From Peribacillus cavernae (lineage in GTDB: Bacteria > Bacillota > Bacilli > Bacillales > DSM-1321), in assembly GCF_003989135.1 (NCBI RefSeq), contig NZ_RYZZ01000015.1:62001-126000 (forward strand): a DNA stretch of 64,000 bases, read 5' to 3'. The translations under genes were made by a program, and so were the position numbers. The notes beneath the pieces were generated by a model, which saw only the letters and a program-made list of their open reading frames with translations, searched no databases and was not told where the DNA came from. Numbering within the stretch: the stretch's first letter is position 1; each line of letters begins with the position of its first letter. Of this stretch, positions 20,084 through 29,238 are shown in pieces.

Positions 20084-20710
20084 CTACTCAATCACATTAC
20101 CCTCGGCTGGAATTGGATGTTCCTTTAACATCTTCGCAAAATGGATTAAGTTATAGGCCATTATTTTTGCATGCTGCATTGTAAATTCATTTTTGTTCCC
20201 TGATGCTTCAATAAAGGATGGGCCGGGTCCTGCTTCTCCAACCCAATAGGTATCGACATTCGGCGGGATGGTAAACCCAATATGGGATAAGGCATAGATG
20301 ACCGAACGGGAAACTTGTTTTGCTCCGTCTTCATTTCCGGTGACGACCACACCGCCAACTTTATTGTAATAGATATATTGGCCTTTTTCATTGGTAAGGC
20401 TGCTTCCTCCATACAGTCTTTCAATAAGTAAAGTAGCAATGCTACTTTGTTCCCCAAGCCAGACAGGTGAACCAATAATCAATATGTCTGCTTCTTTCAC
20501 CTTCTCAAAAATGGCCGGCCATTCATCTTTCTCGTCCACGGCTTCAGCGGTAATTCCATATCCTATCGTATAATCCGCCATCGTCAAAATTTCTGTAACT
20601 ACGCCATTCTCATCGAAAATTTTAACGGCCTCATCAATCAGCGCGCGAGTATTTGAGGTATGTCTGCTATTTTTTAATGTACAATTAAGTACAAGAGCTT
20701 TAAGCTTCAT
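20084..20710 (-). CDS. Flavodoxin-fold NAD(P)H-dependent FMN oxidoreductase
   Basis: 208 residues from ATG 20710 (RBS AGGAG). The flavodoxin fold is shown by the N-terminal KALVLNCTLKNSRHTSNTRAL phosphate loop, the second-strand motif DILIIGSPVWLGEQSS and VGGVVVTGNEDGAK. Such proteins bind FMN and reduce quinones, azo or nitro compounds, or act as iron/sulfur reductases. Monocistronic. Exact substrate unknown. Confidence 0.85.
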   Translation of the reverse strand: MKLKALVLNCTLKNSRHTSNTRALIDEAVKIFDENGVVTEILTMADYTIGYGITAEAVDEKDEWPAIFEKVKEADILIIGSPVWLGEQSSIATLLIERLYGGSSLTNEKGQYIYYNKVGGVVVTGNEDGAKQVSRSVIYALSHIGFTIPPNVDTYWVGEAGPGPSFIEASGNKNEFTMQHAKIMAYNLIHFAKMLKEHPIPAEGNVIE

Positions 20711-20786
20711 TATTATTTTCACTCCTACTTTTGTATTTACTCTCTATGTTCCCTATTATTCAATCTTAAAAACTATAAACACAAAG

Positions 20787-20826
20787 AAAGGGATCAGGGC
20801 CACCGTATCGCTGGCCTGATCCCTTT
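20787..20826 (-). terminator. brnQ terminator
   Basis: Stem of about 12-15 bp (AAAGGGATCAGG with CCTGATCCCTTT) with T-rich flanks on both strands; it lies just beyond the brnQ stop. Confidence 0.85.
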
Positions 20827-20838
20827 TTGGTTCGCTAT

Positions 20839-22173
20839 CTACGAAACTTTCACATCTACTTCCTCGGCTACTGGAGCGTTTTTGCTTAATCCGCTAAGAA
20901 TCATTCCAATCCCTGTGCCGATAAGCGCAGGTATGATCCATTCAAGTCCAACTGCTGAAAAAGGAAGCATATCACTCATGGTTTGGAGCGGGCCCAGGTT
21001 CAAACCGAAGGCATTCAAGCCATCAATTAAGGCAAAAATGCCAGTGAATAAGATAGCGCTGCCGTATACCTTTTTTGAATTCTTAAAGAAACGGTTGAAA
21101 AACGTTAGCGCGATTAACACAATGGTTAATGGATAAGCCATGACAAGGAATGGCACTGATACTTTAAGGATTTGAGCCAATCCTAAGTTTGATAGAGTGA
21201 AACCTACAAGTGTTACGGCTAAGACCACCATTTTATAGCTTGCTTTCGGGATGAGCTTTGAAAAATATTGTCCGCAGGCTGTGGTTAACCCAACGATGGT
21301 TGTAAAACAAGCTAGCGTGAAAATGAAGCCTAGCAGCGTTTTGCCGCTTTGTCCCAGCAAAAGGGTGGAGGCAGCTGATAGGATGTCTGTCCCGTCTTCA
21401 AACGAGCCGGTTGCAGCCATTTTCCCTCCTATCAGTCCAAGACTGATATAAACCAGTGAAAGCAATGTTCCTGCGATCAACCCGGCTTTCAGGGTATAGT
21501 TTGTTAATTGCTTTCTATCGCGCACACCTCTTTGCTGTATGGATGTAAGTATAACAATTCCGAAGGCCAGCGCCGCGAGGGCGTCCATTGTGTTGTAGCC
21601 TTCAAGGAAGCCTTTAGAAAATGCTCCAGTTTCATATTGTTTTGACGGTGATTGGAGCGGTGCGTCTAATTTAACAAATCCGACTACACATAATACGACC
21701 ATCGAAAGCAGCAGGACAGGAGTAATCCAACGCCCCATATATTTTTCCATTTTAGACGGGTTTAAGCTGATTACATATGCCAGGCTGAAGAATAGCGCCG
21801 TGAATAAAAACAAGAATAAAGATGAATTCGCTGTGATGCCAAGGAAAGGTGCAACCCCCATTTCAAAGGCAACATTGGCATTTCTCGGAATCGCAAGAAA
21901 TGGTCCGATGCTTAAGTAAATAACGACCATAAAGATCGTACTGAATAGCGGATGAACACGATTGCCAATCGATTGAACACCGCCCTTTACATGCGATACA
22001 GCATAAAGTACAGCAAACGGCAGCCCAACACCGGTAAGGATAAAACCGGCCATCGCAAGCGGGTATGAAGTTCCTGATTCAGCTCCTAAGAAAGGCGGGA
22101 AAATAAGATTTCCAGCACCGAAAAACATCGAAAATAACATCAAGCCAATAAGTAAGGTGTCCCTTCTTTTCAT
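20839..22173 (-). CDS. brnQ: Branched-chain amino acid transport system II carrier protein
   Basis: 444 residues from ATG 22173 (GAGGAGAG upstream). Twelve hydrophobic segments are apparent, and the N-terminal LMLFSMFFGAGNLIFPPFLG is the BrnQ signature. It is a Na+- or H+-coupled symporter for Ile, Leu and Val in the cytoplasmic membrane. An isoleucine-type T-box leader precedes it, so expression should rise when tRNA-Ile is uncharged. Confidence 0.96.
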   Translation of the reverse strand: MKRRDTLLIGLMLFSMFFGAGNLIFPPFLGAESGTSYPLAMAGFILTGVGLPFAVLYAVSHVKGGVQSIGNRVHPLFSTIFMVVIYLSIGPFLAIPRNANVAFEMGVAPFLGITANSSLFLFLFTALFFSLAYVISLNPSKMEKYMGRWITPVLLLSMVVLCVVGFVKLDAPLQSPSKQYETGAFSKGFLEGYNTMDALAALAFGIVILTSIQQRGVRDRKQLTNYTLKAGLIAGTLLSLVYISLGLIGGKMAATGSFEDGTDILSAASTLLLGQSGKTLLGFIFTLACFTTIVGLTTACGQYFSKLIPKASYKMVVLAVTLVGFTLSNLGLAQILKVSVPFLVMAYPLTIVLIALTFFNRFFKNSKKVYGSAILFTGIFALIDGLNAFGLNLGPLQTMSDMLPFSAVGLEWIIPALIGTGIGMILSGLSKNAPVAEEVDVKVS

Positions 22174-22204
22174 CGTAATCTCTCCTCGCATATTGTTTTT
22201 GCAA

Positions 22205-22240
22205 AATAAAAAAACTCGTCCCTATATATAGGGACGAGTT
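22205..22240 (-). terminator. Intrinsic terminator of the brnQ T-box
   Basis: 10-bp perfect stem (22213-22222 / 22231-22240), TATATATA-type loop, and a T-run on the minus strand. Confidence 0.92.
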
Positions 22241-22480
22241 TGCGCTCGCGTTACCACCCTTATTCCGCTCATCCTTATGAATTGATGTGCGGCTCTCAGT
22301 CAATGTACAATCATACGTGTTCCAATGTAACGGTGGAAAACCCGTCAAAGCTTACTGATGTTCAGCTTTGCATCTCAGAGATGATCTTCAGATAAGTCCT
22401 GGACACCGGCTTTCACCATACACCGATTCTCTGTGGAACTGGGATCTTTTCTTACTCTTCTCGTCATCGATTTTTATTAT
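22205..22480 (-). promoter_or_regulatory. T-box leader, isoleucine-type, controlling brnQ
   Basis: Read on the minus strand. Stem I begins near 22470 with GACGAGAAGAGTAAG. The specifier context CTGAAG-ATC-ATCTCT puts the codon ATC (Ile) at 22385-22383. The T-box sequence AAGGGTGGTAACGCG is at 22246-22261; its TGGT can pair with an ACCA end, fitting the A73 discriminator of tRNA-Ile. The competing terminator is AACTCGTCCC/GGGACGAGTT plus a T-run (22205-22240). Uncharged tRNA-Ile would stabilise the antiterminator and switch brnQ on. Confidence 0.93.
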
Positions 22481-22487
22481 TACAAAT

Positions 22488-22516
22488 AATCTAGCAGAGA
22501 AAAAAAGCTATGTCAA
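22488..22516 (-). promoter_or_regulatory. SigA promoter of the brnQ T-box transcript
   Basis: On the minus strand TTGACA (22516-22511), 17-bp spacer, TAGATT (22493-22488). The -35 is perfect and transcription would start just ahead of stem I. Confidence 0.75.
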
Positions 22517-22671
22517 TATATTTTGATAGTTGAAATTACTCTATTTTTATAAAGAAAACTTAGACCATAATTTTAAGATTTATATAATTGACGCAAAAGT
22601 AGGTTTTGTTTTCATACCTTGCTAATATCTGTTAAAATTCAACTATCAATATTTCGCGGAGGAGAATGGAT

Positions 22672-23307
22672 GTGGCCCAACAAAAAAAACTCGGGTTGAT
22701 GGTTGATGTTGAAACGACAGGGTTAGGTCCTGCTACTGACGAGATCATTGAACTGGCTGTAAAATTATTTTCCTTTCAACAGGATACAGGAGAAATTATC
22801 GAGATTATCGAACAAGATTCGTTTTTAAGAGAACCAGTGTCTTCCTCGGCAAAAAGAAACTATGCAAATGCCTATCGGGTTCATGGAATACCCTACGAAT
22901 TAGTCGAAGGCGAAAGCTTTTTGGATGATAAAGTGACAGGATATTTTGGGAAAGCAGACGCCGTTTTTGCTCATAATGCTTCCTTTGACCGCAGCTTTCT
23001 CTATCATATGTACCCGGAAGTGAATAATGCGAAATGGTACTGCACGATGAGAAACGTTCCCTGGAAAAACTATGGATTTGCTAATGGTAAACTTCTTACA
23101 CTGCTGCAATCACATAAGATAACTAATCATCAGTCTCATAGAGCGATGGACGATATTACATATTTAATGGAATTACTTAAAAAGACCAATCCGAAAGGTG
23201 AACCTTATCTCAAGGAAGTCCTGACATATGGCCATATGAGAAGATACCAGCCAGCTGTAAAACGGGAGAGCTGGGCGAAAAGAAAAGCTTCTAATTTTGA
23301 AATGTAA
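22672..23307 (+). CDS. DnaQ-like (DEDDh) 3'-5' exonuclease
   Basis: 211 residues from GTG 22672, placed eight bases after GGAGGAG; ATG 22666 is too close to that site. ExoI motif VDVETTGLGP, ExoII FAHNASFDRSFL and ExoIII SHRAMDDITYLMELL with the DEDDh histidine are all present. The family degrades single-stranded DNA or RNA or proofreads. Alone in its transcription unit, with a hairpin after it (23312-23346). Confidence 0.9.
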   Translation: MAQQKKLGLMVDVETTGLGPATDEIIELAVKLFSFQQDTGEIIEIIEQDSFLREPVSSSAKRNYANAYRVHGIPYELVEGESFLDDKVTGYFGKADAVFAHNASFDRSFLYHMYPEVNNAKWYCTMRNVPWKNYGFANGKLLTLLQSHKITNHQSHRAMDDITYLMELLKKTNPKGEPYLKEVLTYGHMRRYQPAVKRESWAKRKASNFEM

Positions 23308-23311
23308 ACAT

Positions 23312-23346
23312 AAATTCCTGCAGATATTTCTCAGGGATTTTAATTT
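23312..23346 (+). terminator. Terminator of the exonuclease gene
   Basis: AAATTCCTG (23312-23320) pairs with CAGGGATTT (23332-23340) with one G-T pair, followed by TAATTT. Confidence 0.6.
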
Positions 23347-23436
23347 GGTTCTATGTTAAAATAAAGTAACGTAAAGAGTATAGTGGGGTTCTGGAAATAC
23401 AGGAGTTGAATGACAGTTTAGTTGAATAAGAAATGA

Positions 23437-23445
23437 TGTTATAAT
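23437..23445 (+). promoter_or_regulatory. Extended -10 promoter for small gene at 23474
   Basis: TGTTATAAT, an extended -10 element 28 bp before the start codon pair at 23474. Confidence 0.55.
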
Positions 23446-23473
23446 AGGATTGATTACGGTAAAAGGGGATGTT

Positions 23474-23644
23474 ATGATGTCAAACGAAAAAGAAATCGTA
23501 AAACAACTAACGAGGATTGCTGATGCTCAGGAGCGTATAGCTTCTGTTCCCGAACAAAAGGAACAAAAGAGGGAAAGGGAATCCGAGGTTCAATCTGATT
23601 CAGAAAAAATGAAAGAGTTTTTAAGCGAAAAACAAGCACAATAG
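23474..23644 (+). CDS. Small charged helical protein, 56 aa
   Basis: Starts at ATG ATG 23474 behind AAAAGGGG. The chain is highly charged, Glu/Lys/Gln-rich, predicted helical, with no cysteine and no membrane segment. Own promoter, RBS and terminator support a real gene. I do not recognise the family. Confidence 0.65.
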   Translation: MMSNEKEIVKQLTRIADAQERIASVPEQKEQKRERESEVQSDSEKMKEFLSEKQAQ

Positions 23645-23662
23645 AACATTGTGCTTTTGCTT
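23634..23662 (+). terminator. Terminator overlapping the stop of the 56-aa gene
   Basis: AAGCACAAT (23634-23642) pairs with ATTGTGCTT (23648-23656), followed by TTGCTTT. A second small hairpin with TTCTTTTC follows at 23682-23704. Confidence 0.75.
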
Positions 23663-23874
23663 TAGTTCTATATAAATTTCAGGAGCTGGAAACAGCTTCT
23701 TTTCTTATGCAGTTAACGAGCTTGTCCAGCTTTGCAGAGGATAAATGCAGAAGTGAAATAGTTTGTTAAAATAATAAGTTAGAGATTGTTCGTTTTTTGA
23801 TAAAAAAGAATGTGTGCTGCATCTTTTCTTTTCGGATAAACATTACTTTCAAATATATTACGGTGGTGGCAGAA

Positions 23875-26598
23875 ATGACTTCAGAAAATACTTTGATTGC
23901 AAAGAAGTTCTATGAGACGTTGCTGGAATCGGATGCTGCGGCCAATCCAATCCAAATACTTGGAGAGGCTTTTTTAGCGGAACAGAAGAATGATGTTCCG
24001 GAGCTATCGCCTGTCCGTTATGCGCAGGGCGAGGTTTATTTCCATTATAAAGATTATGAATCAGCGATTTTTAAATGGGGAAGTATCATTGGTGAATTGG
24101 AGCCGTGGGCTAAAAAGAATATGGCAGATGCTTATTATGAGTTAGGAATCCTGCCGACAGCGGAAGAAATGTATAAGTCGATTTCAACAGAAAAACTGGT
24201 TCTGAGGGCGGAGGTCGCACTTCAATTATTTTCATTATACATAGAAGAAAAAAGGTTTGACCTCGCATCACGTACTATCAAGGATGTAGTGTCCTTCCAT
24301 CCTGATTACCCCAATGTTACAGGAGTGGCGCGTGCGTTTTTTGAGGAAAAACAGGATTACAGCAGTGCAATCGAGCTTGCAGTTAACGAAAGTATTCGTA
24401 CTGAATCCCTAAAATGGTTTGATATTCTGCATGATTATGTCGATAAGGGCTATACGGAGGAACTGCCGCCCGAGTATTTTTCGCAAGTGCTGCTGACGGT
24501 ATTCAACGTCGATCAAGCCCGCTTGGAGAGGCTTGTGTTATCGCTTTGGAGCCTTTACAAAAAGCAGGAAGTTTATTTCTCGTGGCTGACATCAATTAAC
24601 CATTTCTTTTTGCAGGCAGAAGTTGGGCCGTATGATACTTATTCAGGCCTGTCACAAGTGTATAAAGATACGTACCTTGAATTGATTGGCGGCCATTATT
24701 TCATTAAAGAAGTACAGGATACCATACCCCCTCTACTTTCGAACTGGCTCAAGCTTGCTGACCAAACGCATTCCCTTTATGCAGCTGCTGCGGTTCTGTC
24801 CTGGAATGAGATATTCCCGGAAAGCATTCATTCGCTTGCAATAAGTGACGCAGAAAACCTGCTGATGAATTCTAAGAATTATATCAATTCTTTACAAGAA
24901 AGCAGTGCATTGTATCAATCGATTGCGGAATGGGCTGAAAAGCACGAATTAGATACGGGCGAAAAAAATAAGTGGATGATCCGGGAACTTATGGACTTAC
25001 AGACAAAACATCTATTAATAGTAGGAACGAGCGGCACAGGTAAATCGTCCTTCTTGAATACGTTGCTCGGTGAGAAAATTATCGATGATGGAACATCTGC
25101 CTTCATTATGGTTAAAGATAGCGAACAGGCCGAAATCACCGAGATTACCGATGATGAGATAAAAGCTGTTTCGGATTTAGAAAGCATCGCTTTAAATCGC
25201 CATCAATGGGAATCGCTTTTTGAAGTTAAGTTCCCATCTGGATTTTTACAGGAACATGGATTATCGCTGATTGATACTCCGGGACTAAACGGCAGCCATC
25301 CGGTGAGGAATGAGGTCTTCAATCTGTTGAATGCTGCCGATGGCCTGGTTTTCGTACTCGATGCCCAGGTGCCATTTACAGACCGGGAGCGAGATATGCT
25401 CCTTGATATAAAAAGGCAGGCGCCTTATTTGCAGATTCATTTCCTATTAAATAAGGTCGATAAGGTCTATAACGAGCAGGACACCGTTCGAATTTTGGAA
25501 GATACGTCCGCAAGAATCCACTCTTATTTACCGAAAGCGAATCTATTCGCCTTTTCCGCACATTATAACAGCAGTAAACAGTTGAACGATTTAGGCACAT
25601 TCCTTACTTCGAACTTCCAGACAGGAAATATCGAAGAAGAACGGGCTGAAAAGCTTTTATATTTTATCCGTAAAACATTGACATACCTGTTGGAAAAACG
25701 AATGGAGATGGAAACCCAGCTGATAGACTCCATCAATTGGAATGAAGAAATGACGGTCAAACTGAATGGGGCAATCAATCAGGTGAATGACTTAGAAAAG
25801 GAAAATACACGGGGTATTAAAAAGTCTTATCGTATAATAAAAGAAGATGTGAAAAAAGACATGGCATCGAATATACCCGAAATTATCCGTAGCTGTACCG
25901 GGCTGCTTAAGGAAGACAGTGATTTCCGCAGGGTGCATATCGACTTAAATGAGGCCATGAATGAGCGAATCCAGGAATACGTAAACGATACCGTGCTGCC
26001 GAAGTTCTATGCGTCTCTTCAGGAATGGATTTCCGTTTCGAAAGAAGAGTTTGTCGAAAGCCAAACCTATTTAACAGAATTGAGCGATGGGTTCAATGCA
26101 ATGTATGGAGACGAGAGAATGCAATTAGAATGTGACTTCAAGGTGCTTGGTGATTGGTACCGGGATGCCGATCGCATGACAAGCGGGGTGCATATTGACG
26201 AGGTAAACATTCTCATGCGCAATACCCCGTCACAATTGCTGCTGAAAAGTGCCGGGAAGCTATTTGGCGCTCTTTCTCAAAACAAAACCGCGTTATATAC
26301 AAGATACAAGAAGTTTCTGGAGACACAGGACTATGATGATGTGAGCGAATCGATTACGGGTAAATTCCTTTCTCAGTTTGAACTGTTTGAAAAATCCTTG
26401 GACCGGGATGTAACATTATTCTTCAGAGATCCACTAAGCGTTCTGAACCACGCTGTTGAGCAGTCTCATTTGGAGATTAAGGAAGGCAAGGAAGCTCTTG
26501 ATAAAATGAGAGAAAAGCCGGAAATATACCGCGACCCGATTAGTCTGTTCGAAGTGCAGCTCCGCCAATATGAATGGATGCTGAATGCCGGGAAATAG
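23875..26598 (+). CDS. TPR-dynamin family GTPase
   Basis: 907 residues from ATG 23875 (weak RBS GGTGGTGG); a longer TTG frame from 23797 adds 26 residues without a good RBS. Residues 1-370 are helical repeats of TPR type (VRYAQGEVYFHYKDYESAI, ADAYYELGILPTAEEMY). The GTPase domain follows: P-loop GTSGTGKSS near 385, DTPGLNG near 466 and NKVDK near 525. The last 280 residues are long helices resembling a dynamin stalk. Bacterial dynamins remodel or tether membranes and some act in phage tolerance. It stands alone, ending before a terminator at 26732. Confidence 0.85.
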   Translation: MTSENTLIAKKFYETLLESDAAANPIQILGEAFLAEQKNDVPELSPVRYAQGEVYFHYKDYESAIFKWGSIIGELEPWAKKNMADAYYELGILPTAEEMYKSISTEKLVLRAEVALQLFSLYIEEKRFDLASRTIKDVVSFHPDYPNVTGVARAFFEEKQDYSSAIELAVNESIRTESLKWFDILHDYVDKGYTEELPPEYFSQVLLTVFNVDQARLERLVLSLWSLYKKQEVYFSWLTSINHFFLQAEVGPYDTYSGLSQVYKDTYLELIGGHYFIKEVQDTIPPLLSNWLKLADQTHSLYAAAAVLSWNEIFPESIHSLAISDAENLLMNSKNYINSLQESSALYQSIAEWAEKHELDTGEKNKWMIRELMDLQTKHLLIVGTSGTGKSSFLNTLLGEKIIDDGTSAFIMVKDSEQAEITEITDDEIKAVSDLESIALNRHQWESLFEVKFPSGFLQEHGLSLIDTPGLNGSHPVRNEVFNLLNAADGLVFVLDAQVPFTDRERDMLLDIKRQAPYLQIHFLLNKVDKVYNEQDTVRILEDTSARIHSYLPKANLFAFSAHYNSSKQLNDLGTFLTSNFQTGNIEEERAEKLLYFIRKTLTYLLEKRMEMETQLIDSINWNEEMTVKLNGAINQVNDLEKENTRGIKKSYRIIKEDVKKDMASNIPEIIRSCTGLLKEDSDFRRVHIDLNEAMNERIQEYVNDTVLPKFYASLQEWISVSKEEFVESQTYLTELSDGFNAMYGDERMQLECDFKVLGDWYRDADRMTSGVHIDEVNILMRNTPSQLLLKSAGKLFGALSQNKTALYTRYKKFLETQDYDDVSESITGKFLSQFELFEKSLDRDVTLFFRDPLSVLNHAVEQSHLEIKEGKEALDKMREKPEIYRDPISLFEVQLRQYEWMLNAGK

Positions 26599-26731
26599 GA
26601 CCTTTCAGTTGGATCTGTTGCTTCGTTGTCAAATGAATCGTTATTATTTCGATGTTCGCCTAGTTTTCACAAAATACGTTGATTGCCATATTCTCTGCAA
26701 ATAGACAAAAAGCATTAAATTAAACAGACTG

Positions 26732-26764
26732 GCAGGCTCTAAAAGTAGAGCCCTGCTTTTTTAA
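26732..26764 (+). terminator. Terminator after the dynamin-like gene
   Basis: GCAGGCTCT (26732-26740) pairs with AGAGCC-C-TGC with a one-base bulge, followed by TTTTTT. Confidence 0.8.
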
Positions 26765-26834
26765 TTGCCGTCAATGCCTATCCTTCAAATTATTTTTAAT
26801 ATAGTATTAACTTATAGTTTCCTCTTTTCATTGA

Positions 26835-26862
26835 TTGCAAGAGTGAAAAAACGTGATATAAT
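26835..26862 (+). promoter_or_regulatory. Promoter of the amino-acid binding protein gene
   Basis: TTGCAA (26835-26840), 16-bp spacer, and extended -10 TGATATAAT (26854-26862). It lies 65 bp before the start. Confidence 0.65.
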
Positions 26863-26926
26863 ATTTTTATTTAAATATACTGAATTGTTGAAAGACTTAT
26901 GCAAGCATAAAATTAGGGGGTACTTT

Positions 26927-27742
26927 ATGAAAAAGCTATCAGGATTAGTAATGGCCATGGTATTTGTGTTTGTCTTGGCGGCCTGCGGGGCAGAAAAGAC
27001 GACAGGTGATGGACAGGGCGGCTCTGATACAGAGAAGAAATCCGTCCGGGTTGTGACAGATGCCAATTATGCCCCATTTGAGTATATGGATGGGGGCAAA
27101 ATTGTTGGATTCGATGTTGACTTTGTGAACGCTGTCGCAAAAGAAGCCGGATATGATGTGAAAATAGAGAACGTTGGCTGGGATCCTTTATTTTTAGAAG
27201 TGAAGAATAAAAGCGCTGACATGGGTATGTCTGCGATTACAATCAATGACGAACGGAAGCAAACGTACGATTTCTCCGTACCTTACTTCTTGTCAACTAA
27301 TAAAATTTTAGTTCCCGAGGGCAGTGATATTAAATCAGCTGAAGATCTTAAAGGGAAAACGGTATCTGTCCAGAACGCAACAACCGGACAGTCATCTGCT
27401 GAAAAGTTATTAGGCAAAAACAGCAAGGATATCAAAAAATTTAAAAACAACAACCTGGCCATTCTCGAGCTTACCAAAGGCGGAGCAGATGCCGTTGTTG
27501 CCGACAATACGGTGATTGAGGAATATGCCAAGAACAACCCTAAGCAAAAATTAGTCGTAATTGAGGATAGCAAAGCCTTTGAGGCGGAATTTTATGGACT
27601 AATGCTTCCTAAAGGCAGCAACGTGAAGGCGGATTTCGATGAAGCTACTAAAAAGATCATCGATAATGGAAAGTATACGGAGATTTATAAAAAGTGGTTT
27701 AAAGTCGAACCCGATCTAGATAAACTAAAAGAACAGCAATAA
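26927..27742 (+). CDS. Amino-acid ABC transporter substrate-binding lipoprotein (SBP_bac_3)
   Basis: 271 residues from ATG 26927 (AGGGGG upstream). Signal peptide with lipobox LAAC at about residues 17-20, so membrane-anchored on the outside. Family-3 signature DANYAPFEYMDGGKIVGFDVD, the DMGMSAITINDERK loop and AVVADNTVIEEYAK are clear. Relatives bind arginine, lysine, histidine or glutamine. A hairpin separates it from the permease gene. Confidence 0.92.
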   Translation: MKKLSGLVMAMVFVFVLAACGAEKTTGDGQGGSDTEKKSVRVVTDANYAPFEYMDGGKIVGFDVDFVNAVAKEAGYDVKIENVGWDPLFLEVKNKSADMGMSAITINDERKQTYDFSVPYFLSTNKILVPEGSDIKSAEDLKGKTVSVQNATTGQSSAEKLLGKNSKDIKKFKNNNLAILELTKGGADAVVADNTVIEEYAKNNPKQKLVVIEDSKAFEAEFYGLMLPKGSNVKADFDEATKKIIDNGKYTEIYKKWFKVEPDLDKLKEQQ

Positions 27743-27752
27743 GAAAAAAGCT

Positions 27753-27790
27753 AAATTGCGTAACCCAATAATGTGTTACGCAATTTTTAC
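27753..27790 (+). terminator. Attenuating hairpin between binding protein and permease
   Basis: AAATTGCGTAAC (27753-27764) pairs perfectly with GTTACGCAATTT (27775-27786), followed by TTAC. Probably limits permease relative to binding protein expression. Confidence 0.75.
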
Positions 27791-27810
27791 TTATGTGGGG
27801 GAGTAAATTG

Positions 27811-28467
27811 ATGGATTTTCGCTTTGATATTATCGCCGAATATGCTCCTTTCTTATTGGAGGGAACATTGCTGACGATTGGCCTGTCTTTGGCCGGAATC
27901 GTAATAGGTACAGTGCTTGGTTTATTGATTGGTTTAGGGAAAATGATGCAAAATAAATGGCTGGCATTTCCGTTTGAATGTTACATAACGATTTTTCGGG
28001 GAACGCCGTTATTGGTCCAGATCTTGCTGATACATTTTGCGGTCGTCCCGCTTTTTACGGGGAACACGAATGGAATCTTGGCATCTATCATTACCCTGTC
28101 TTTAAATGCGGCTGCCTATATCGCTGAAATTTTCCGTGCAGGAATCCTTTCCATTGATAGAGGGCAAATGGAGGGGGCCCGTTCGCTCGGGATGAACCAC
28201 GTCCAATCAATGAGATATATTATTTTGCCGCAAGCGTTCAAACGAATGATTCCGCCGCTCGGAAATGAATTCATTGTATTAATTAAAGAGTCTTCGCTGG
28301 CTTCAATTGTGGCTGCACCTGAGATTATGTATTGGGGACAGGCCATGAACGGGCAATACTTCCGGGTATGGGAACCGTACCTAACAGCTGCAGTAATTTA
28401 TTTGATTTTGACACTTTCCTTAAGCTTCTTATTACACCGCTTAGAAAGAAGGCTGGCAACGGAATGA
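27811..28467 (+). CDS. Amino-acid ABC transporter permease (HisM/GlnP type)
   Basis: 218 residues from ATG 27811 (GGGGGAG at 27797-27803). About five membrane segments; the EAA loop ARSLGMNHVQSMRYIILPQAFKRMIPPLGNEF is intact. It forms the membrane channel for the upstream family-3 binding protein. No ATPase gene follows; the next gene is on the other strand. Confidence 0.92.
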   Translation: MDFRFDIIAEYAPFLLEGTLLTIGLSLAGIVIGTVLGLLIGLGKMMQNKWLAFPFECYITIFRGTPLLVQILLIHFAVVPLFTGNTNGILASIITLSLNAAAYIAEIFRAGILSIDRGQMEGARSLGMNHVQSMRYIILPQAFKRMIPPLGNEFIVLIKESSLASIVAAPEIMYWGQAMNGQYFRVWEPYLTAAVIYLILTLSLSFLLHRLERRLATE

Positions 28468-28578
28468 TAGCTTTTCAACTTATTCCCTTACAAAACAAGT
28501 CATTGAAATATTATGTTTTCTATTAATCAAACGATTGGTGAAATTACTATAAACCACTTTTTACTGATTCTATAATAA

Positions 28579-28620
28579 AAGAGACACAAAAATCCGTGTC
28601 TCTTCAACCTTTCTTTAAAA
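28579..28620. terminator. Terminator between permease and unknown minus-strand gene
   Basis: AAGAGACAC (28579-28587) pairs with GTGTCTCTT (28596-28604), with T-rich flanks on both strands. Confidence 0.75.
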
Positions 28621-28630
28621 GATCGGCTGC

Positions 28631-28990
28631 TTACTTAAAATGTTCGATTTCTTCATCTTGCTGCGATTTGTCTTCTTCAAGGATTCCTATCTTTTCAATG
28701 AAACGCTTTGCTTCGGCATCACCCAATTGATGAATCATCGCATAAATTTTTTTTATCGATTCATCGTATCGATCGTTTTGAGGATCCTTATGATATTCAC
28801 GAAATGGAATATGTGAACGAACATATGCTTGCATATCAGCTTTATCACTTTCGTTTAAAAAGCCCTTTAGCTTGTTTAATTCTTCATCAGTGGCCTCTAT
28901 TTTAAAACTTGGATTTTCTTCCACACCAGGGCGGTCCAGAACATCGCCGCTGACGAGGTCGACGTAGTACGTATTTTTCATCGATTCCAT
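28631..28990 (-). CDS. Hypothetical acidic protein, 119 aa
   Basis: ATG 28990 lies eight bases after AGGAG; GTG 28999 overlaps that site. Acidic, helical in pattern, soluble, with a TYYVDLVSGDVLDRPG N terminus and an Asp/Glu/Gln-rich tail. Monocistronic. No family recognised; the absence of cysteines, signal peptide or membrane segments argues for a cytoplasmic protein. Confidence 0.7.
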   Translation of the reverse strand: MESMKNTYYVDLVSGDVLDRPGVEENPSFKIEATDEELNKLKGFLNESDKADMQAYVRSHIPFREYHKDPQNDRYDESIKKIYAMIHQLGDAEAKRFIEKIGILEEDKSQQDEEIEHFK

Positions 28991-29186
28991 AATCTCCACT
29001 CCTATCCGCTATTTATTGTTTAATTTACCACAAATGCAAAAGGATTAACCCTTGAATCCTCTAATGACTATTTAATTCGTGAAAAAACGGTTTTTCCCTA
29101 GAGAAAGAACAAGATGAATCCGTCTCTAACAATCCAATGCACTAAGTGAAAGTCAAGAAAATTTGTGTGAAGATAACAGAAAAAGT

Positions 29187-29215
29187 TTGACAATTTTGTG
29201 AACTAGATGAATAAT
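29187..29215 (+). promoter_or_regulatory. SigA promoter for small membrane protein
   Basis: TTGACA (29187-29192), 17-bp spacer, AATAAT (29210-29215). Confidence 0.7.
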
Positions 29216-29238
29216 ATATAAAAAGGAGGATGATTGAA

